The notes: a model not told the origin generated them from the letters alone. A DNA stretch of 64,000 nt from Bradyrhizobium sp. SZCCT0153 (GCF_018129995.1 NZ_JAFCKS010000005.1:558001-622000); one strand, 5' to 3'. Positions 33,794 to 42,208 are shown, numbered from the stretch's first letter. Made by a program: numbers and translations.

Positions 33794-34573
33794 TCACGTG
33801 AACTCCGCCTCCACCACGCCCAGCCCGTCCAGCTCCATCCGGACGTTGTCGCCTGCCTTCAGCCACAGCGTCTTGACCAGGCTTCCAGTGAGCACGAGCT
33901 GGCCCGCGTGAAGACCCTTGCCTTCGGCGGCGAGGTGGTTGGCGAGCCAGGCGAGGGCGTTGTGGGGATGGCCGAGCACGTCGGCGCCGGTGCCGTGGCT
34001 GACCTCCTCGCCGTTGACGATGGCGCGGCCCTTGACCGATTTCAGGTCCGGCACCGACGAGCGCTGTACGGACGGCCCCAGCACGCAGCCGGCGGCGAAG
34101 AAGTCGTCGGCGATCAGCGTCGGCGCGCCCATCGTCTCCCATTTCACGTAGCGGTCGTCGACGATCTCGATCGCGGGATGATAGGCCTCGACCGCCTCGC
34201 CGACCCATTCGGCCGTGAACGGCGCCTCGCCGGCGGCGAGGTCGCGCTTGAGCCGCACCCCGATCTCGCATTCGACGCCGACGCGGACGTAGTTGGAGGC
34301 GGCGAGCTTGACGCCGCTGTCGTGCACGCCCTTTTGGAACACGCCGCCGCCGCAGGGGTGCGGGATGCCGATATAGTCCTGCATCACCCGGCTGGTGCAG
34401 CCGATCTTGTAGCCGACCAGCGGGCCGAAATTCTTCAGCAAGAGATCATGCAGCGCGCGCTGGACCTGGTAGCCCTCGGCTTCGTCGGCGGGCGGACGGT
34501 CCAGCGCTGCAAGCGGCGCATGGTTGCGGCGCGCCAGCGCGATCGCCTTTGCGGCTTCGAGAATGTTGTCCAT
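33794..34573 (-). CDS. Fumarylacetoacetate hydrolase / 2-oxopent-4-enoate hydratase family enzyme
   Basis: A 259-residue protein of the MhpD/FAH fold. Characteristic parts are DEAEGYQVQRALHDLL, LVGYKIGCTSRVMQ, the metal-site region VRVGVECEIGVRL (acidic residues binding Mg2+) and VLGHPHNALAWLANHLAAEGKGLHAGQLVLTGSL. Members hydrate 2-hydroxy-2,4-dienoates or decarboxylate related acids in aromatic meta-cleavage pathways. No other such pathway genes are nearby, so the exact substrate is unknown. Single gene, convergent with flgH. Confidence 0.88.
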   Translation of the reverse strand: MDNILEAAKAIALARRNHAPLAALDRPPADEAEGYQVQRALHDLLLKNFGPLVGYKIGCTSRVMQDYIGIPHPCGGGVFQKGVHDSGVKLAASNYVRVGVECEIGVRLKRDLAAGEAPFTAEWVGEAVEAYHPAIEIVDDRYVKWETMGAPTLIADDFFAAGCVLGPSVQRSSVPDLKSVKGRAIVNGEEVSHGTGADVLGHPHNALAWLANHLAAEGKGLHAGQLVLTGSLVKTLWLKAGDNVRMELDGLGVVEAEFT

Positions 34574-34657
34574 CGGCGCCGCCTCCCACGCATCACAATC
34601 GAGGGAGGCACTTCAGCATCCCCGCCGGGGCGTGACAAGCGCGGCCGGCGTGTGCGC

Positions 34658-35686
34658 TCACGCCTTGACGAGGCCGAGCCGGATCAGGCTCTCGGCCGTC
34701 GCGAGGATGGCCGCGTCGTTGGAACGGGCCTGCCAGCCCAGCAGCGACCTCGCCTTGGCACTGGTGGAGCGGCGCACCCTGCCGAGCATGGGCACGACCG
34801 CCCGCAACAGCGCAATCCGGTTCGCAGCCAGCCGCACCAGCCAGTCCGGCGCCTGGAGCCGCGGAACCCGGCGTGCGGCCGGCCCGAGTTCCCGCCGCAA
34901 CACCCTGGCGATGTCGAGGATCGACATCGTCTCGCCGGAGACCGCGATGAACCGCTCGCCCTTCGCCTGCGGCGCCGTCATCGCCCGCAAATGGAGGTCG
35001 GCGACGTCGCGCACGTCGACGACGCCGAAATAGACCCGCGGCACCGCCGGCATGGCGCCGTCGAGCAGCGATTTGACGATCTCGATCGAGCCGGAGAAGT
35101 CCGGCCCGAGCACGGGACCGAAAATGCCGGCGGGATTGACGACCGACAGCTCGAGGCCTGCGCCCTCGCGCGCGACGAAATCCCAGGCCGCCTGCTCGGC
35201 CAGCGTCTTGGATTTGACGTAGGGCTGCACGTCGGCGCCGTCGAGATTGGTCCAGTCGGTCTCGTCGAACGGTTTTTCGCGCGATGGATGGCCATAGCCG
35301 ATCGCGCCCAGCGACGAGGTGATGACGACCCGCCTCACGCCGGCCTCGCGCGCGGCGCGCAGCACCCGCAGCGTGCCGTCGCGGGCGGGGATGATCATCT
35401 CGTTCTCGTCCTTGGGGACACTGGTCGACAGCGGCGAGGCGACGTGGAGCACGTAGTCACAGCCGGCGACCGCCTCGCGCCAGCCCTCGTCCGCCGTGAG
35501 GTCGGCGGTGAAGAAGGACAGGCCGTCGGGCGCGACCGCCCCGCCTTCGCGCAGCATCGCCAGCACATCGGCTTGCCGGTCCGGCCGACGCACAGTCGTC
35601 CGCACATCATGGCCGGCGGCGAGAAGCTGCAGGACGACATGGACGCCGACGAAGCCGGATCCGCCGGTGACCAGAACGGTGCTCAT
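34658..35686 (-). CDS. NAD-dependent epimerase / dihydroflavonol-reductase-like protein
   Basis: A 342-residue extended short-chain dehydrogenase. The Rossmann motif TGGSGFVG lies at residues 7-14, the structural HVASPLS about 75, and the catalytic YxxxK as PYVKSK near 158. The family includes dihydroflavonol-4-reductase and cinnamoyl-CoA reductase-like enzymes that reduce carbonyls with NAD(P)H. The start at 35686 follows GAGG; the longer frame runs into the divergent promoter region. It is divergent from an HxlR regulator 89 bp away, which probably controls it. Confidence 0.9.
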   Translation of the reverse strand: MSTVLVTGGSGFVGVHVVLQLLAAGHDVRTTVRRPDRQADVLAMLREGGAVAPDGLSFFTADLTADEGWREAVAGCDYVLHVASPLSTSVPKDENEMIIPARDGTLRVLRAAREAGVRRVVITSSLGAIGYGHPSREKPFDETDWTNLDGADVQPYVKSKTLAEQAAWDFVAREGAGLELSVVNPAGIFGPVLGPDFSGSIEIVKSLLDGAMPAVPRVYFGVVDVRDVADLHLRAMTAPQAKGERFIAVSGETMSILDIARVLRRELGPAARRVPRLQAPDWLVRLAANRIALLRAVVPMLGRVRRSTSAKARSLLGWQARSNDAAILATAESLIRLGLVKA

Positions 35687-35775
35687 TGCCAATTCCTCTC
35701 TTGGGCCGGCCGGCGATTGGTTCTGCCCCTGCTCAAGGCCGCATCTGGCCACTATTTCCCGAGGGAACAAGTAGA

Positions 35776-36174
35776 ATGGATTTCGAGACCGGTATGGAAA
35801 ACCTGACCAGCACTTGCGAGGGCGACTGTGATTGCAGCCCCGACCCTGCCCTGCTCGCCGACTTCAAGCGGGCCATCCGTGCCCTCGGCGGCAAATGGAA
35901 GCTGGAGATCCTGTTCGCGCTGATGAACGGCGCGGTCCGGTTCGGTGCCTTGCGCCGATCGATCGGCGGCATCACCCAGCACATGCTGACCACACAACTG
36001 CGCGAGCTCGAGCAGGATGGATTGGTGTCGCGAACCGCCTTCGCGGAGAAGCCGTTGCGGGTTGAGTACGAGCTGACGGATGCGGCTTACGGCCTGCTGC
36101 CGGCGTTTAAGGAAATATTGAGCTGGTCTAGGCTTTATGGGGATGCACGCCTTGCAGCGTCGCATGAAGCCTGA
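35776..36174 (+). CDS. HxlR-family transcriptional regulator
   Basis: A 132-residue winged-helix regulator. HxlR motifs: AIRALGGKWKLEILFALMNGAVRFGALRRSIGGITQHMLTTQLRELEQDGLVSR and a wing PLRVEYELTDAAYGLLP. The N-terminus carries a small cysteine cluster (C14, C18, C20), a hint of thiol or metal sensing as in some HxlR members, not proven here. ATG 35776 follows GAGGGAAC. Divergent from the epimerase-like gene. Confidence 0.92.
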   Translation: MDFETGMENLTSTCEGDCDCSPDPALLADFKRAIRALGGKWKLEILFALMNGAVRFGALRRSIGGITQHMLTTQLRELEQDGLVSRTAFAEKPLRVEYELTDAAYGLLPAFKEILSWSRLYGDARLAASHEA

Positions 36175-36422
36175 TTGCAGCGACGTGTGAAGCCGCTGCA
36201 TCAGTGTGTCAGCATCCGGGACGATCTCGTTGATGCGACTCGCAAAACCTCCCGCACCTGAAGTGAAGGCTGTTTCTCATCCGAACTCACGTGAGCTCGG
36301 AGGAGTTGAGTCTAGCCCATTGATCACGATTCACTTTTCGCGATTGCTGCCGCGCGTCGAAGCGCGCGGCGGCAAGCGACAGGCAACATGCTGGTCACGG
36401 CGCGAAGCGGCACCTTGGGTCC

Positions 36423-36449
36423 AAAAACAAAGAGCCGCATCGCTGCGGC
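36423..36449 (-). terminator. Terminator of dksA
   Basis: On the minus strand GCCGCA-GCGA-TGCGGC (36434-36449) is followed by TCTTTGTTTTTGG, a hairpin with a T-rich tail, seven bases beyond the dksA stop codon. A second hairpin without a T run lies at 36349-36370 (GCCGCGCG/CGCGCGGC). Confidence 0.8.
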
Positions 36450-36456
36450 CCGGACT

Positions 36457-36867
36457 CTATTCGTCGCGATAGACCTTCTCGCGTTTCTCGTGGCGCTCCT
36501 GCGCTTCCACCGAGAGCGTCGCGATGGGCCGGGCCTCGAGCCGCTTCAAAGAGATCGGCTCGCCGGTGTCCTCGCAATAGCCGTAGGTGTTGTCCTCGAT
36601 GCGCTGGAGCGCGGCGTCGATCTTGGCGATCAACTTGCGCTGGCGGTCGCGGGCGCGGAGTTCGATCGCGCGGTCGGTTTCGGACGATGCCCGATCGGCG
36701 AGATCGGGGTGGTTCACGTTCTCCTCCTGCAAGGCTTGCAGGGTGAGCTTGGACTCTTTGAGGATCTCATCCTTCCAGGCAAGGAGCTTCAAACGGAAGT
36801 ACTCCTTCTGCCGGTCGTTCATGAAAGGCTCTTTTTCGGTCGGTCGGTAGTTTTTCAACTTTTCCAA
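36457..36867 (-). CDS. dksA: RNA polymerase-binding protein DksA
   Basis: A 136-residue DksA. Coiled-coil tip and basic helices are present (FMNDRQKEYFRLKLLAWKDEILKES, DLADRASSETDRAIELRARDRQRKLIAKIDAAL with the tip D/A residues), then the C-terminal globular part YGYCEDTGEPISLKRLEARPIATLSVEAQERHEKREKVYRDE. Only one of the four zinc cysteines of E. coli DksA remains, as usual in alphaproteobacteria. DksA acts with ppGpp on rRNA and stress promoters. The start at 36867 keeps the conserved NYRPTEKEPFMNDRQ leader. Confidence 0.95.
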   Translation of the reverse strand: MEKLKNYRPTEKEPFMNDRQKEYFRLKLLAWKDEILKESKLTLQALQEENVNHPDLADRASSETDRAIELRARDRQRKLIAKIDAALQRIEDNTYGYCEDTGEPISLKRLEARPIATLSVEAQERHEKREKVYRDE

Positions 36868-37037
36868 GGGCGGCCTATCTGTCTAAGCAACGACTCGCAC
36901 ACGGACCGGGGTCCGCTGAGCGGGGCCTTATATAGCGGCCTCCTGTGACAGACAATATTTCCTTAATCGCTCGGTTACCGCCCCCAAACCCTTGCACAGG
37001 AAGGTTTATCCGCAAGGGCCCGGGAGCGGCCGAGAAC

Positions 37038-37649
37038 TCAGTAGCCGACCGTGAAACGCTGCCTCAAATGGGCCGGCCGCTCGATCTCGTCGGCAAGGGC
37101 AATGGCGTAGTCGGCGAAGCTGATCCAGCTCTTCCCGCTCGCATCTGCGAGAAGCTGGTCAGTCCCGAGCCGGAACTTGCCGGTCCGTTCCCCCTCGACG
37201 AACAAGGCGGATGGCGAGATGAAGGTCCAGTTCAGGCCCTTTTCCTGCCGCAACAGATCGAGAAAGGCCGAACCGGCCTCGGCCTCAGCCTTGTATTGGG
37301 TGGGAAAACCGGGAGTTGTGACCAACTTTACCCCCGGAGCGACCTCGAGGCTGCCAGCCCCACCGACGACGAGGTAGCGACCGATCCTGGACTCCTTCGC
37401 CGCACCGATCAGCTTGAGCGCGTCGCTGGCGAGGAAGTGCACGGAACTCACGGCGACGTCATGCCCGGCCCACAGCTTCGCGAGGCCGGCCTGATCGAGT
37501 ACATCCCCCTTGGTGGGAGTGACATTCGGCAGCGCCGCGATCTTCTCGGGGTTGCGCGCGATAGCCGTGACCGCATGGCCGCGGCTGGACAGTTCCTTGG
37601 TGATCTCCGACCCGGCCCGGCCCGATGCGCCGGCGATTGCGATTTTCAT
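37038..37649 (-). CDS. NAD(P)H-binding reductase of the YwnB/NmrA-like group
   Basis: A 203-residue atypical short-chain dehydrogenase. The nucleotide-binding motif is GASGRAG at residues 7-13, followed by GHAVTAIARNPEKIAAL and RYLVVGGAGSLEV. It lacks the catalytic YxxxK, so it may be a sensor or a flavin/NADPH-binding reductase. Divergent from a second HxlR regulator (37785), which very likely regulates it; the two starts are 135 bp apart. Confidence 0.88.
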   Translation of the reverse strand: MKIAIAGASGRAGSEITKELSSRGHAVTAIARNPEKIAALPNVTPTKGDVLDQAGLAKLWAGHDVAVSSVHFLASDALKLIGAAKESRIGRYLVVGGAGSLEVAPGVKLVTTPGFPTQYKAEAEAGSAFLDLLRQEKGLNWTFISPSALFVEGERTGKFRLGTDQLLADASGKSWISFADYAIALADEIERPAHLRQRFTVGY

Positions 37650-37784
37650 GGAAGGCTCCTTTGCTTCTGTGGTAACTGTCGGTGACTAGATATCGCAAAG
37701 AATGCTGGTGTTAAGAGAGCACTTTGTGCTTACCTGATTACGCAGGAGTGACCGGCGGCGACAAAGGATCGTGAGGACCCGACG

Positions 37785-38156
37785 ATGAAGCCAGACGTCT
37801 ACGCAGCGAATTGCCCGACCCGACAGATCCTCGACCGCGTCGGCGACAAATGGGCGGTGCTGATCTTGCTGCTGCTGCGCGAGGAGCCGATGCGGTTCAA
37901 TCAGTTGCGGCGCACGATTGAAGGCATTTCGCAGAAGATGCTGAGCCAGGTTCTCAAGTCGCTCGAACGCGACGGATTGATCAAGCGCCACGCCATCGCG
38001 ACCGTGCCAGTGACGGTGGAATATTCGATCACGCAGCTTGGCATAACGCTCGCCGCCGCGGTCGATCCGCTGCGCGATTGGGCCGAGCGGAACCTGAAGG
38101 ACGTGCTCGCCGCCCAGCGCCGCTACGACGGGCAGCAGAAGGATGAAGCAGCTTAG
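37785..38156 (+). CDS. HxlR-family transcriptional regulator
   Basis: A 123-residue winged-helix protein: NCPTRQILDRVGDKWAVLILLLLREEPMRFNQLRRTIEGISQKMLSQVLKSLERDGLIKRHAIATVPVTVEYSIT. A single N-terminal cysteine (C10, in NCPTR) is in the position of the redox-active cysteine of HypR/QorR-type HxlR regulators. Divergent from the NAD(P)H-binding protein gene, a common arrangement for quinone- or aldehyde-responsive reductases. Confidence 0.92.
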   Translation: MKPDVYAANCPTRQILDRVGDKWAVLILLLLREEPMRFNQLRRTIEGISQKMLSQVLKSLERDGLIKRHAIATVPVTVEYSITQLGITLAAAVDPLRDWAERNLKDVLAAQRRYDGQQKDEAA

Positions 38157-38180
38157 GCTGCGCGGAGCGACGGATAACGA

Positions 38181-38594
38181 TTAGGCCTGACCGGCCTTCG
38201 CCAGCTCGACCTCGACGCGCAGCTCGATCTCGGACAGCACGGAATCGAGACCGGGGTCTCCGGAGGACGATTTCAGGTTCGCCGCAGCGTCACGCAGCCG
38301 CATCACGGTCGACCCATCCAGCTTGCCGGAAAGCAGGCTCATCTTGAGATCGTCGAGCACGTCGAGCGCGGTCTTGCCGCGCGCGACCGAACGCTTGCGA
38401 CGCTCGACCGGATCTTCCTCGATGCCTTGCAGCGCGAGCAGCCCGTCGATGTTGGCGGCGGCCTTCGGCGCGGCAGCGCCCCGCGTCTCCTGCGCCGAGG
38501 CGGCGTCGGGCAGCACGAAGGTGCCGGAGCTCGTCCGCCTGGCCTGGCTGGCCGGCGTTCCAAGCGTGGTGCCGTTCGGTCCGTAGATGCGCAT
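38181..38594 (-). CDS. fliX: Flagellar assembly regulator FliX
   Basis: A 137-residue alphaproteobacterial FliX. The N-terminus MRIYGPNGTTLGTPASQARRTSSGTFVLP and the C-terminal helical part (LLALQGIEEDPVERRKRSVARGKTALDVLDDLKMSLLSGKLDGSTVMRLRDAA) are typical. In Caulobacter FliX links completion of early assembly to FlbD and sigma54 activity. It is divergent from flgI, whose promoter carries a sigma54 element. A near-CtrA box (TTAA-N7-TAAA) lies 46 bp upstream. Confidence 0.93.
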   Translation of the reverse strand: MRIYGPNGTTLGTPASQARRTSSGTFVLPDAASAQETRGAAAPKAAANIDGLLALQGIEEDPVERRKRSVARGKTALDVLDDLKMSLLSGKLDGSTVMRLRDAAANLKSSSGDPGLDSVLSEIELRVEVELAKAGQA

Positions 38595-38639
38595 CGCAGC
38601 AATCCGGGTGATCGATGCGCCACATTCGCCGTCTTATGG

Positions 38640-38654
38640 TTAACGGCCCGTAAA
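38640..38654. promoter_or_regulatory. Near-consensus CtrA box upstream of fliX
   Basis: TTAA-CGGCCCG-TAAA matches TTAA-N7-TTAA at 7 of 8 positions, about 46 bp before the fliX start in the fliX/flgI gap. Confidence 0.4.
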
Positions 38655-38772
38655 CAGCCCGGCAAAATCTGCCGACAGGCGGCAGTTTCGCTCCTCACGG
38701 CGAACGTCTGCTGACACCGGTCGAAACAGATTTATTCAACCTATTCAACCGCCTAACTCCCCTGCCCCGCGT

Positions 38773-38788
38773 TGGCACAGCCCTCGCA
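38773..38788 (+). promoter_or_regulatory. Sigma54 promoter of flgI-flgJ-flgN
   Basis: TGGCACAGCCCTCGCA has -24 GG and -12 GC separated by ten bases. Predicted start near 38799, about 65 bp before flgI. Confidence 0.75.
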
Positions 38789-38863
38789 AGGAAAGCGTCG
38801 GACCAGCTCGTCATGGGAGTGTCGGGATTGGTCCGAGATTTGAGGAGCCTCGGGGAGCAGAGG

Positions 38864-39988
38864 ATGCCAGGCGTTCGTTGGGTGAGGATTGTTGGGGTGG
38901 CCTGCGCCGCGCTGTCAGCGCTGGCGCTGTCGGTCGCGCCCGCGGCTGCGACCTCGCGCATCAAGGATCTCGCCAACATCGAAGGCGTGCGGCAGAACCA
39001 GCTCATCGGCTACGGCCTCGTCGTCGGCCTCAACGGCACCGGCGACACCCTCAACAACATCCCCTTCACCAAGCAGTCGCTGCAAGCGATGCTCGAGCGC
39101 ATGGGCGTCAACATCCGCGGCGCCACCATCCGCACCGGCAACGTCGCCGCCGTGATGGTCACGGGCAATCTGCCGGCCTTCGCCACCCAGGGCACGCGCA
39201 TGGACGTCACCGTGTCCGCGCTCGGCGACGCCAAGAACCTCCAGGGCGGTACCCTGCTCGTGACCCCGCTGCTTGGCGCCGACGGCAACGTCTACGCGGT
39301 GGCGCAGGGCTCACTCGCGATCTCCGGATTTCAGGCCGAAGGCGAGGCAGCCAAGATCGTGCGCGGCGTTCCGACCGTGGGGCGCATCGCCAACGGTGCC
39401 ATCATCGAGCGCGAGATCGAATTCGCGCTCAACCGGCTGCCGAACGTGCGCCTGGCGCTGCGCAATGCCGACTTCACCACCGCCAAGCGCATCGCGGCGG
39501 CGATCAACGACTATCTCGGTGTCAAGAGCGCCGAGCCGATCGATCCCTCGACGGTGCAGCTATCGATCCCGCCGGAGTTCAAGGGCAACGTCGTCGCCTT
39601 CCTCACCGAGATCGAGCAGCTCCAGGTCGATCCCGATCTCGCCGCCAAGATCATCATCGACGAACGGAGCGGCATCATCGTGATGGGCCGCGACGTCCGC
39701 GTCGCGACCGTCGCGGTCGCGCAAGGAAACCTCACCGTCACGATCTCCGAGAGCCCCCAGGTCAGCCAGCCCAACCCGCTGTCGCGGGGCCGCACCGTGG
39801 TCGCGCCGCGCAGCAGCGTCACCGTCACCGAGGACGGCAAGAAGCTGGCCTTGGTCAAGGACGGCGTCTCGCTCCAGCAGCTCGTCGACGGCCTCAACGG
39901 GCTCGGCATCGGCCCGCGCGACCTCATCAGCATCCTCCAGGCGATCAAGGCCGCCGGCGCGATCGAAGCCGACATCGAGGTGATGTGA
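38864..39988 (+). CDS. flgI: Flagellar P-ring protein FlgI
   Basis: A 374-residue periplasmic P-ring subunit. A signal peptide (core VGVACAALSALALSVAPAAA) precedes SRIKDLANIEGVRQNQLIGYGLVVGLNGTGD, the family hallmark, and the C-terminal LIQ-type motif GPRDLISILQAIKAAGAIEADIEVM. ATG 38864 was selected because it starts the signal peptide and follows GGGGAG; a frame extension to 38813 would add a non-signal leader. The flgJ-like gene overlaps its stop (ATGA). Confidence 0.97.
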   Translation: MPGVRWVRIVGVACAALSALALSVAPAAATSRIKDLANIEGVRQNQLIGYGLVVGLNGTGDTLNNIPFTKQSLQAMLERMGVNIRGATIRTGNVAAVMVTGNLPAFATQGTRMDVTVSALGDAKNLQGGTLLVTPLLGADGNVYAVAQGSLAISGFQAEGEAAKIVRGVPTVGRIANGAIIEREIEFALNRLPNVRLALRNADFTTAKRIAAAINDYLGVKSAEPIDPSTVQLSIPPEFKGNVVAFLTEIEQLQVDPDLAAKIIIDERSGIIVMGRDVRVATVAVAQGNLTVTISESPQVSQPNPLSRGRTVVAPRSSVTVTEDGKKLALVKDGVSLQQLVDGLNGLGIGPRDLISILQAIKAAGAIEADIEVM

Positions 39989-40353
39989 TGCAGACAGGCA
40001 TGATCAACACCCCGCACGTCGTCAGCTCGGCCTTCTCGGTGGAGAGCCGCAACGGCCGCCCCGACTTCGAGCTCGCCGCCGCACTCCAAAAGGTCTCGCC
40101 GAAGCAGCAGGCCAAGGCGCAGAAGACCGCCACCGATTTCGAGGCGATGTTCCTCAACAGCATGTTCTCGCAGATGACCTCGGGCCTGAAGGGCGAAGGC
40201 CCGTTCGGCGACACGCCGGGCACCGGCGTGTGGCGCTCGATGCTGACCGAGCAATATTCCAAGAACTTCGCCAACGCCGGCGGCGTCGGCATCGCCACCG
40301 AAGTCTATCGCACCCTCATCACGCAGCAGGCGAAAACGATCCGCACGGCATAA
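39988..40353 (+). CDS. flgJ: Rod-binding protein, FlgJ N-terminal domain only
   Basis: A 121-residue protein with the FlgJ rod-cap domain (ATDFEAMFLNSMFSQMTSGLKGEGPFGDTPGTGVWRSMLTEQYSKNFANAGGVGIATEVYRTLI). The peptidoglycan-hydrolase domain of gammaproteobacterial FlgJ is absent, as usual in alphaproteobacteria, where a separate muramidase does that job. The start codon overlaps the flgI stop by one base (TGATG), indicating translational coupling. Confidence 0.9.
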   Translation: MQTGMINTPHVVSSAFSVESRNGRPDFELAAALQKVSPKQQAKAQKTATDFEAMFLNSMFSQMTSGLKGEGPFGDTPGTGVWRSMLTEQYSKNFANAGGVGIATEVYRTLITQQAKTIRTA

Positions 40354-40364
40354 GGTCAAACGAA

Positions 40365-40862
40365 ATGAACCATTTCAGCGCCTCGCGTCAGCCGATGCCA
40401 GCCCATCGCCCGAACACCGCGCCCGGCAGCGCCGAGGCGCGCAAGCTCGCCGAAGACCTGATGGACGCGATGAACGCCCTGCTCGGCCTGATCGAGCGCG
40501 AGACCGAGCTCGTGCGCGCCGGCAAGGTCCGCGAGGCGATGGCCTTCGAGAGCAAGAAGCAGGAGATGTCGCGCAACTATGTCGGCGCCGTCAGCCAGCT
40601 GAAGGCGAACCAGCCCCAGCTTGCGAAATCCGCGCCCGAACTGCTCGCGACGCTGCATAGGCACCACGATGCGTTCCGCGCGATGCTCCAGGTCAACCTC
40701 ACCGTGCTCGCAACCGCTCACGCGGTCTCGGAGAGCGTCGTGCGCGGCGTCAATGCCGAGATCCAGAAGCGCAACGTGCCGAACACCTACACGGCTTCAG
40801 GGCGCCGCGCCGCTCCGGGCCCGCGCCACATCACGCCGCTCGCGGTCAGCCGCTCGCTCTGA
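40365..40862 (+). CDS. flgN: FlgN-like flagellar export chaperone
   Basis: A 165-residue helical protein (KLAEDLMDAMNALLGLIERETELVRAGKVREAMAFESKKQEMSRNYVGAVSQL), with the FlgN pattern of a heptad helix with acidic LIERET/ELVRAG. FlgN delivers hook-filament junction proteins FlgK and FlgL to the export gate; both are encoded at the right of the window. Third gene of the flgI operon, 11 bp after flgJ, followed by a hairpin at 40895-40920. Confidence 0.8.
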   Translation: MNHFSASRQPMPAHRPNTAPGSAEARKLAEDLMDAMNALLGLIERETELVRAGKVREAMAFESKKQEMSRNYVGAVSQLKANQPQLAKSAPELLATLHRHHDAFRAMLQVNLTVLATAHAVSESVVRGVNAEIQKRNVPNTYTASGRRAAPGPRHITPLAVSRSL

Positions 40863-40894
40863 GCGCGCAGGAAAAATCGACAATTTTACGAAAA

Positions 40895-40920
40895 ACCGCG
40901 CGGCAATATCGCCGCGCGGT
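40895..40920 (+). terminator. Hairpin after flgN
   Basis: ACCGCGCGGC (40895-40904) and GCCGCGCGGT (40911-40920) form a perfect 10-bp stem around a six-base loop. There is no T run on the plus strand, so termination may be partial. Confidence 0.6.
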
Positions 40921-41019
40921 TAGGCACGTTTCCTTACCGGGTCTTCAATCCTGGTGTTCCATGGTTGCGTATTGAGAGGGGTTGGGATTTGACTCACGTG
41001 AGGCAACCAGGAGGCTGCC

Positions 41020-41379
41020 ATGAGTACAGATTTCAGCATCAGGCCGGTGGGGATACCGGCCCCCGTGCAGATCGTGACGACGTCGAATGCGGCGGCGAAC
41101 GAGGCCGTGCAAACTGATTTGCCGGTGAGCCAGACAGTGGCCGCCGGTGAGGCGAGCGCGCCTGCGCGCAATGATTTCCAGCGCAACGAGAACGTCTCAC
41201 GCCAGGTCGTGTTCGACCAGGCGGCCGCGTCTTTCGTCTTCCAGGTGGTCAACGACAGGACCGACGCGGTGGTCAACCAGTTCCCCGACGAAGCGATGCT
41301 GCGCCGGCGGGCCTATTTCCATGCAGAAGATCTGAAGTCGCAGCCCTCGCGTCCGCTCAACACGGACCGCAGCGCCTGA
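41020..41379 (+). CDS. FlaG-like flagellar accessory protein
   Basis: A 119-residue protein. The N-terminus is Ala/Thr/Pro-rich and flexible. The C-terminal half VVFDQAAASFVFQVVNDRTDAVVNQFPDEAMLRRRAYF resembles the FlaG pattern, in which a beta hairpin V-x-D-x-x-T-x-x-V-x-x-x-I/F-P-x-E-x-M-L occurs. FlaG proteins affect filament length in several bacteria. AGGAGG precedes the ATG. It is a single gene between the flgI operon and the convergent flaF pair. The assignment rests on motif similarity by eye. Confidence 0.65.
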   Translation: MSTDFSIRPVGIPAPVQIVTTSNAAANEAVQTDLPVSQTVAAGEASAPARNDFQRNENVSRQVVFDQAAASFVFQVVNDRTDAVVNQFPDEAMLRRRAYFHAEDLKSQPSRPLNTDRSA

Positions 41380-41382
41380 CCG

Positions 41383-41751
41383 TCAGGCGTCGAGCGTCGC
41401 GACGGCCGTATCGAGATAGGTCGAGCCGGTCGCGGGATCGGTGACGACGTTCTTGACCTGCGCCTTCCCGATATCCGTCAGCGTGAACTTGGTGTTGCCG
41501 AAGCGGAACGAGCCGTCCTTGATCAGCACCTGCTGATACTGCGAGGTATCGGCGCTCTGATAGTGGATCTGCGCGCGAAATCCGTCGACCTGCGAGACGT
41601 TGAGGGAAAACGACTTGCCGTCGGGATATTTGCCGCTCCAGCTGCCCTGATAGAGCGTGGAATCCACTGCGACGTATTTCGACGAGCCCGAGGTGCTCGA
41701 CAGCACGTTCGACTTATACGCGGTCGACAGGATGCTCATGATGTCGGCCAT
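41383..41751 (-). CDS. Hypothetical protein downstream of flaF
   Basis: A 122-residue protein without a signal peptide. An N-terminal helix with Ser-rich linker (MADIMSILSTAYKSNVLSSTSGSSK) precedes a beta-rich domain (LYQGSWSGKYPDGKSFSLNVSQVDGFRAQIHYQSADTSQYQQVLIKDGSFRFGN). The N-terminal SILSTAYKSN and late TDIGKAQVKNVVTDPATGSTYLDTAVA give it a look of an exported flagellar-type protein. It lies 12 bp after flaF and is likely co-transcribed. Possible accessory filament component or regulator; not recognised. Confidence 0.65.
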   Translation of the reverse strand: MADIMSILSTAYKSNVLSSTSGSSKYVAVDSTLYQGSWSGKYPDGKSFSLNVSQVDGFRAQIHYQSADTSQYQQVLIKDGSFRFGNTKFTLTDIGKAQVKNVVTDPATGSTYLDTAVATLDA

Positions 41752-41763
41752 GACGGGCTTCCA

Positions 41764-42132
41764 TCACGGACGGCCGGACAGGCCGGCGGCGATATTGCGG
41801 TTGATCTCGATCAGCGGACGGAAGTGATCGAACTGCGGGCTCATCTGCAGCGCGGCGGTCTGGCTCAGCACGAACACGCTGATGTTGGCGATCTTCTGCC
41901 GGACGTCGAGCGGCTGCGGATTGTTGTCGCGCATGGCCTCGCTCAGGAAGATCGTCCAGAGCTTGCGATTGAACATCAGGGCCTGCGTGGTCTGCTCGCT
42001 GAAGGGGTCGGCGTTGTTCACCGCGTCCTGGAGCTTGTTCGCGGCCTTGAGCAGGGTCTGCGCCTCGATGTCGCGAGGAGATGCGGTGGTCGTTGCAACA
42101 CGCGCGTAGGCCGAGGCAGCGGAATTCGACAT
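41764..42132 (-). CDS. flaF: Flagellin biosynthesis regulator FlaF
   Basis: A 122-residue helical FlaF protein (SASAYARVATTTASPRDIEAQTLLKAANKLQDAVN, then ALMFNRKLWTIFLSEAMRDNNPQPLDVRQKIANISVFVLSQTAAL). In Caulobacter FlaF and FlbT adjust flagellin synthesis and secretion post-transcriptionally with opposite effects. The ATG at 42132 was chosen over a TTG three bases upstream. Next to the flagellin tandem; flbT sits at the other end of it (50137). Confidence 0.95.
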   Translation of the reverse strand: MSNSAASAYARVATTTASPRDIEAQTLLKAANKLQDAVNNADPFSEQTTQALMFNRKLWTIFLSEAMRDNNPQPLDVRQKIANISVFVLSQTAALQMSPQFDHFRPLIEINRNIAAGLSGRP

Positions 42133-42208
42133 CAATCACACCTTGGAGGTTACCTAGCCCGTTGAACGCGCTTAAGGATTTCTTTCCCGACCCTAGGCAG
42201 CACCGCTT

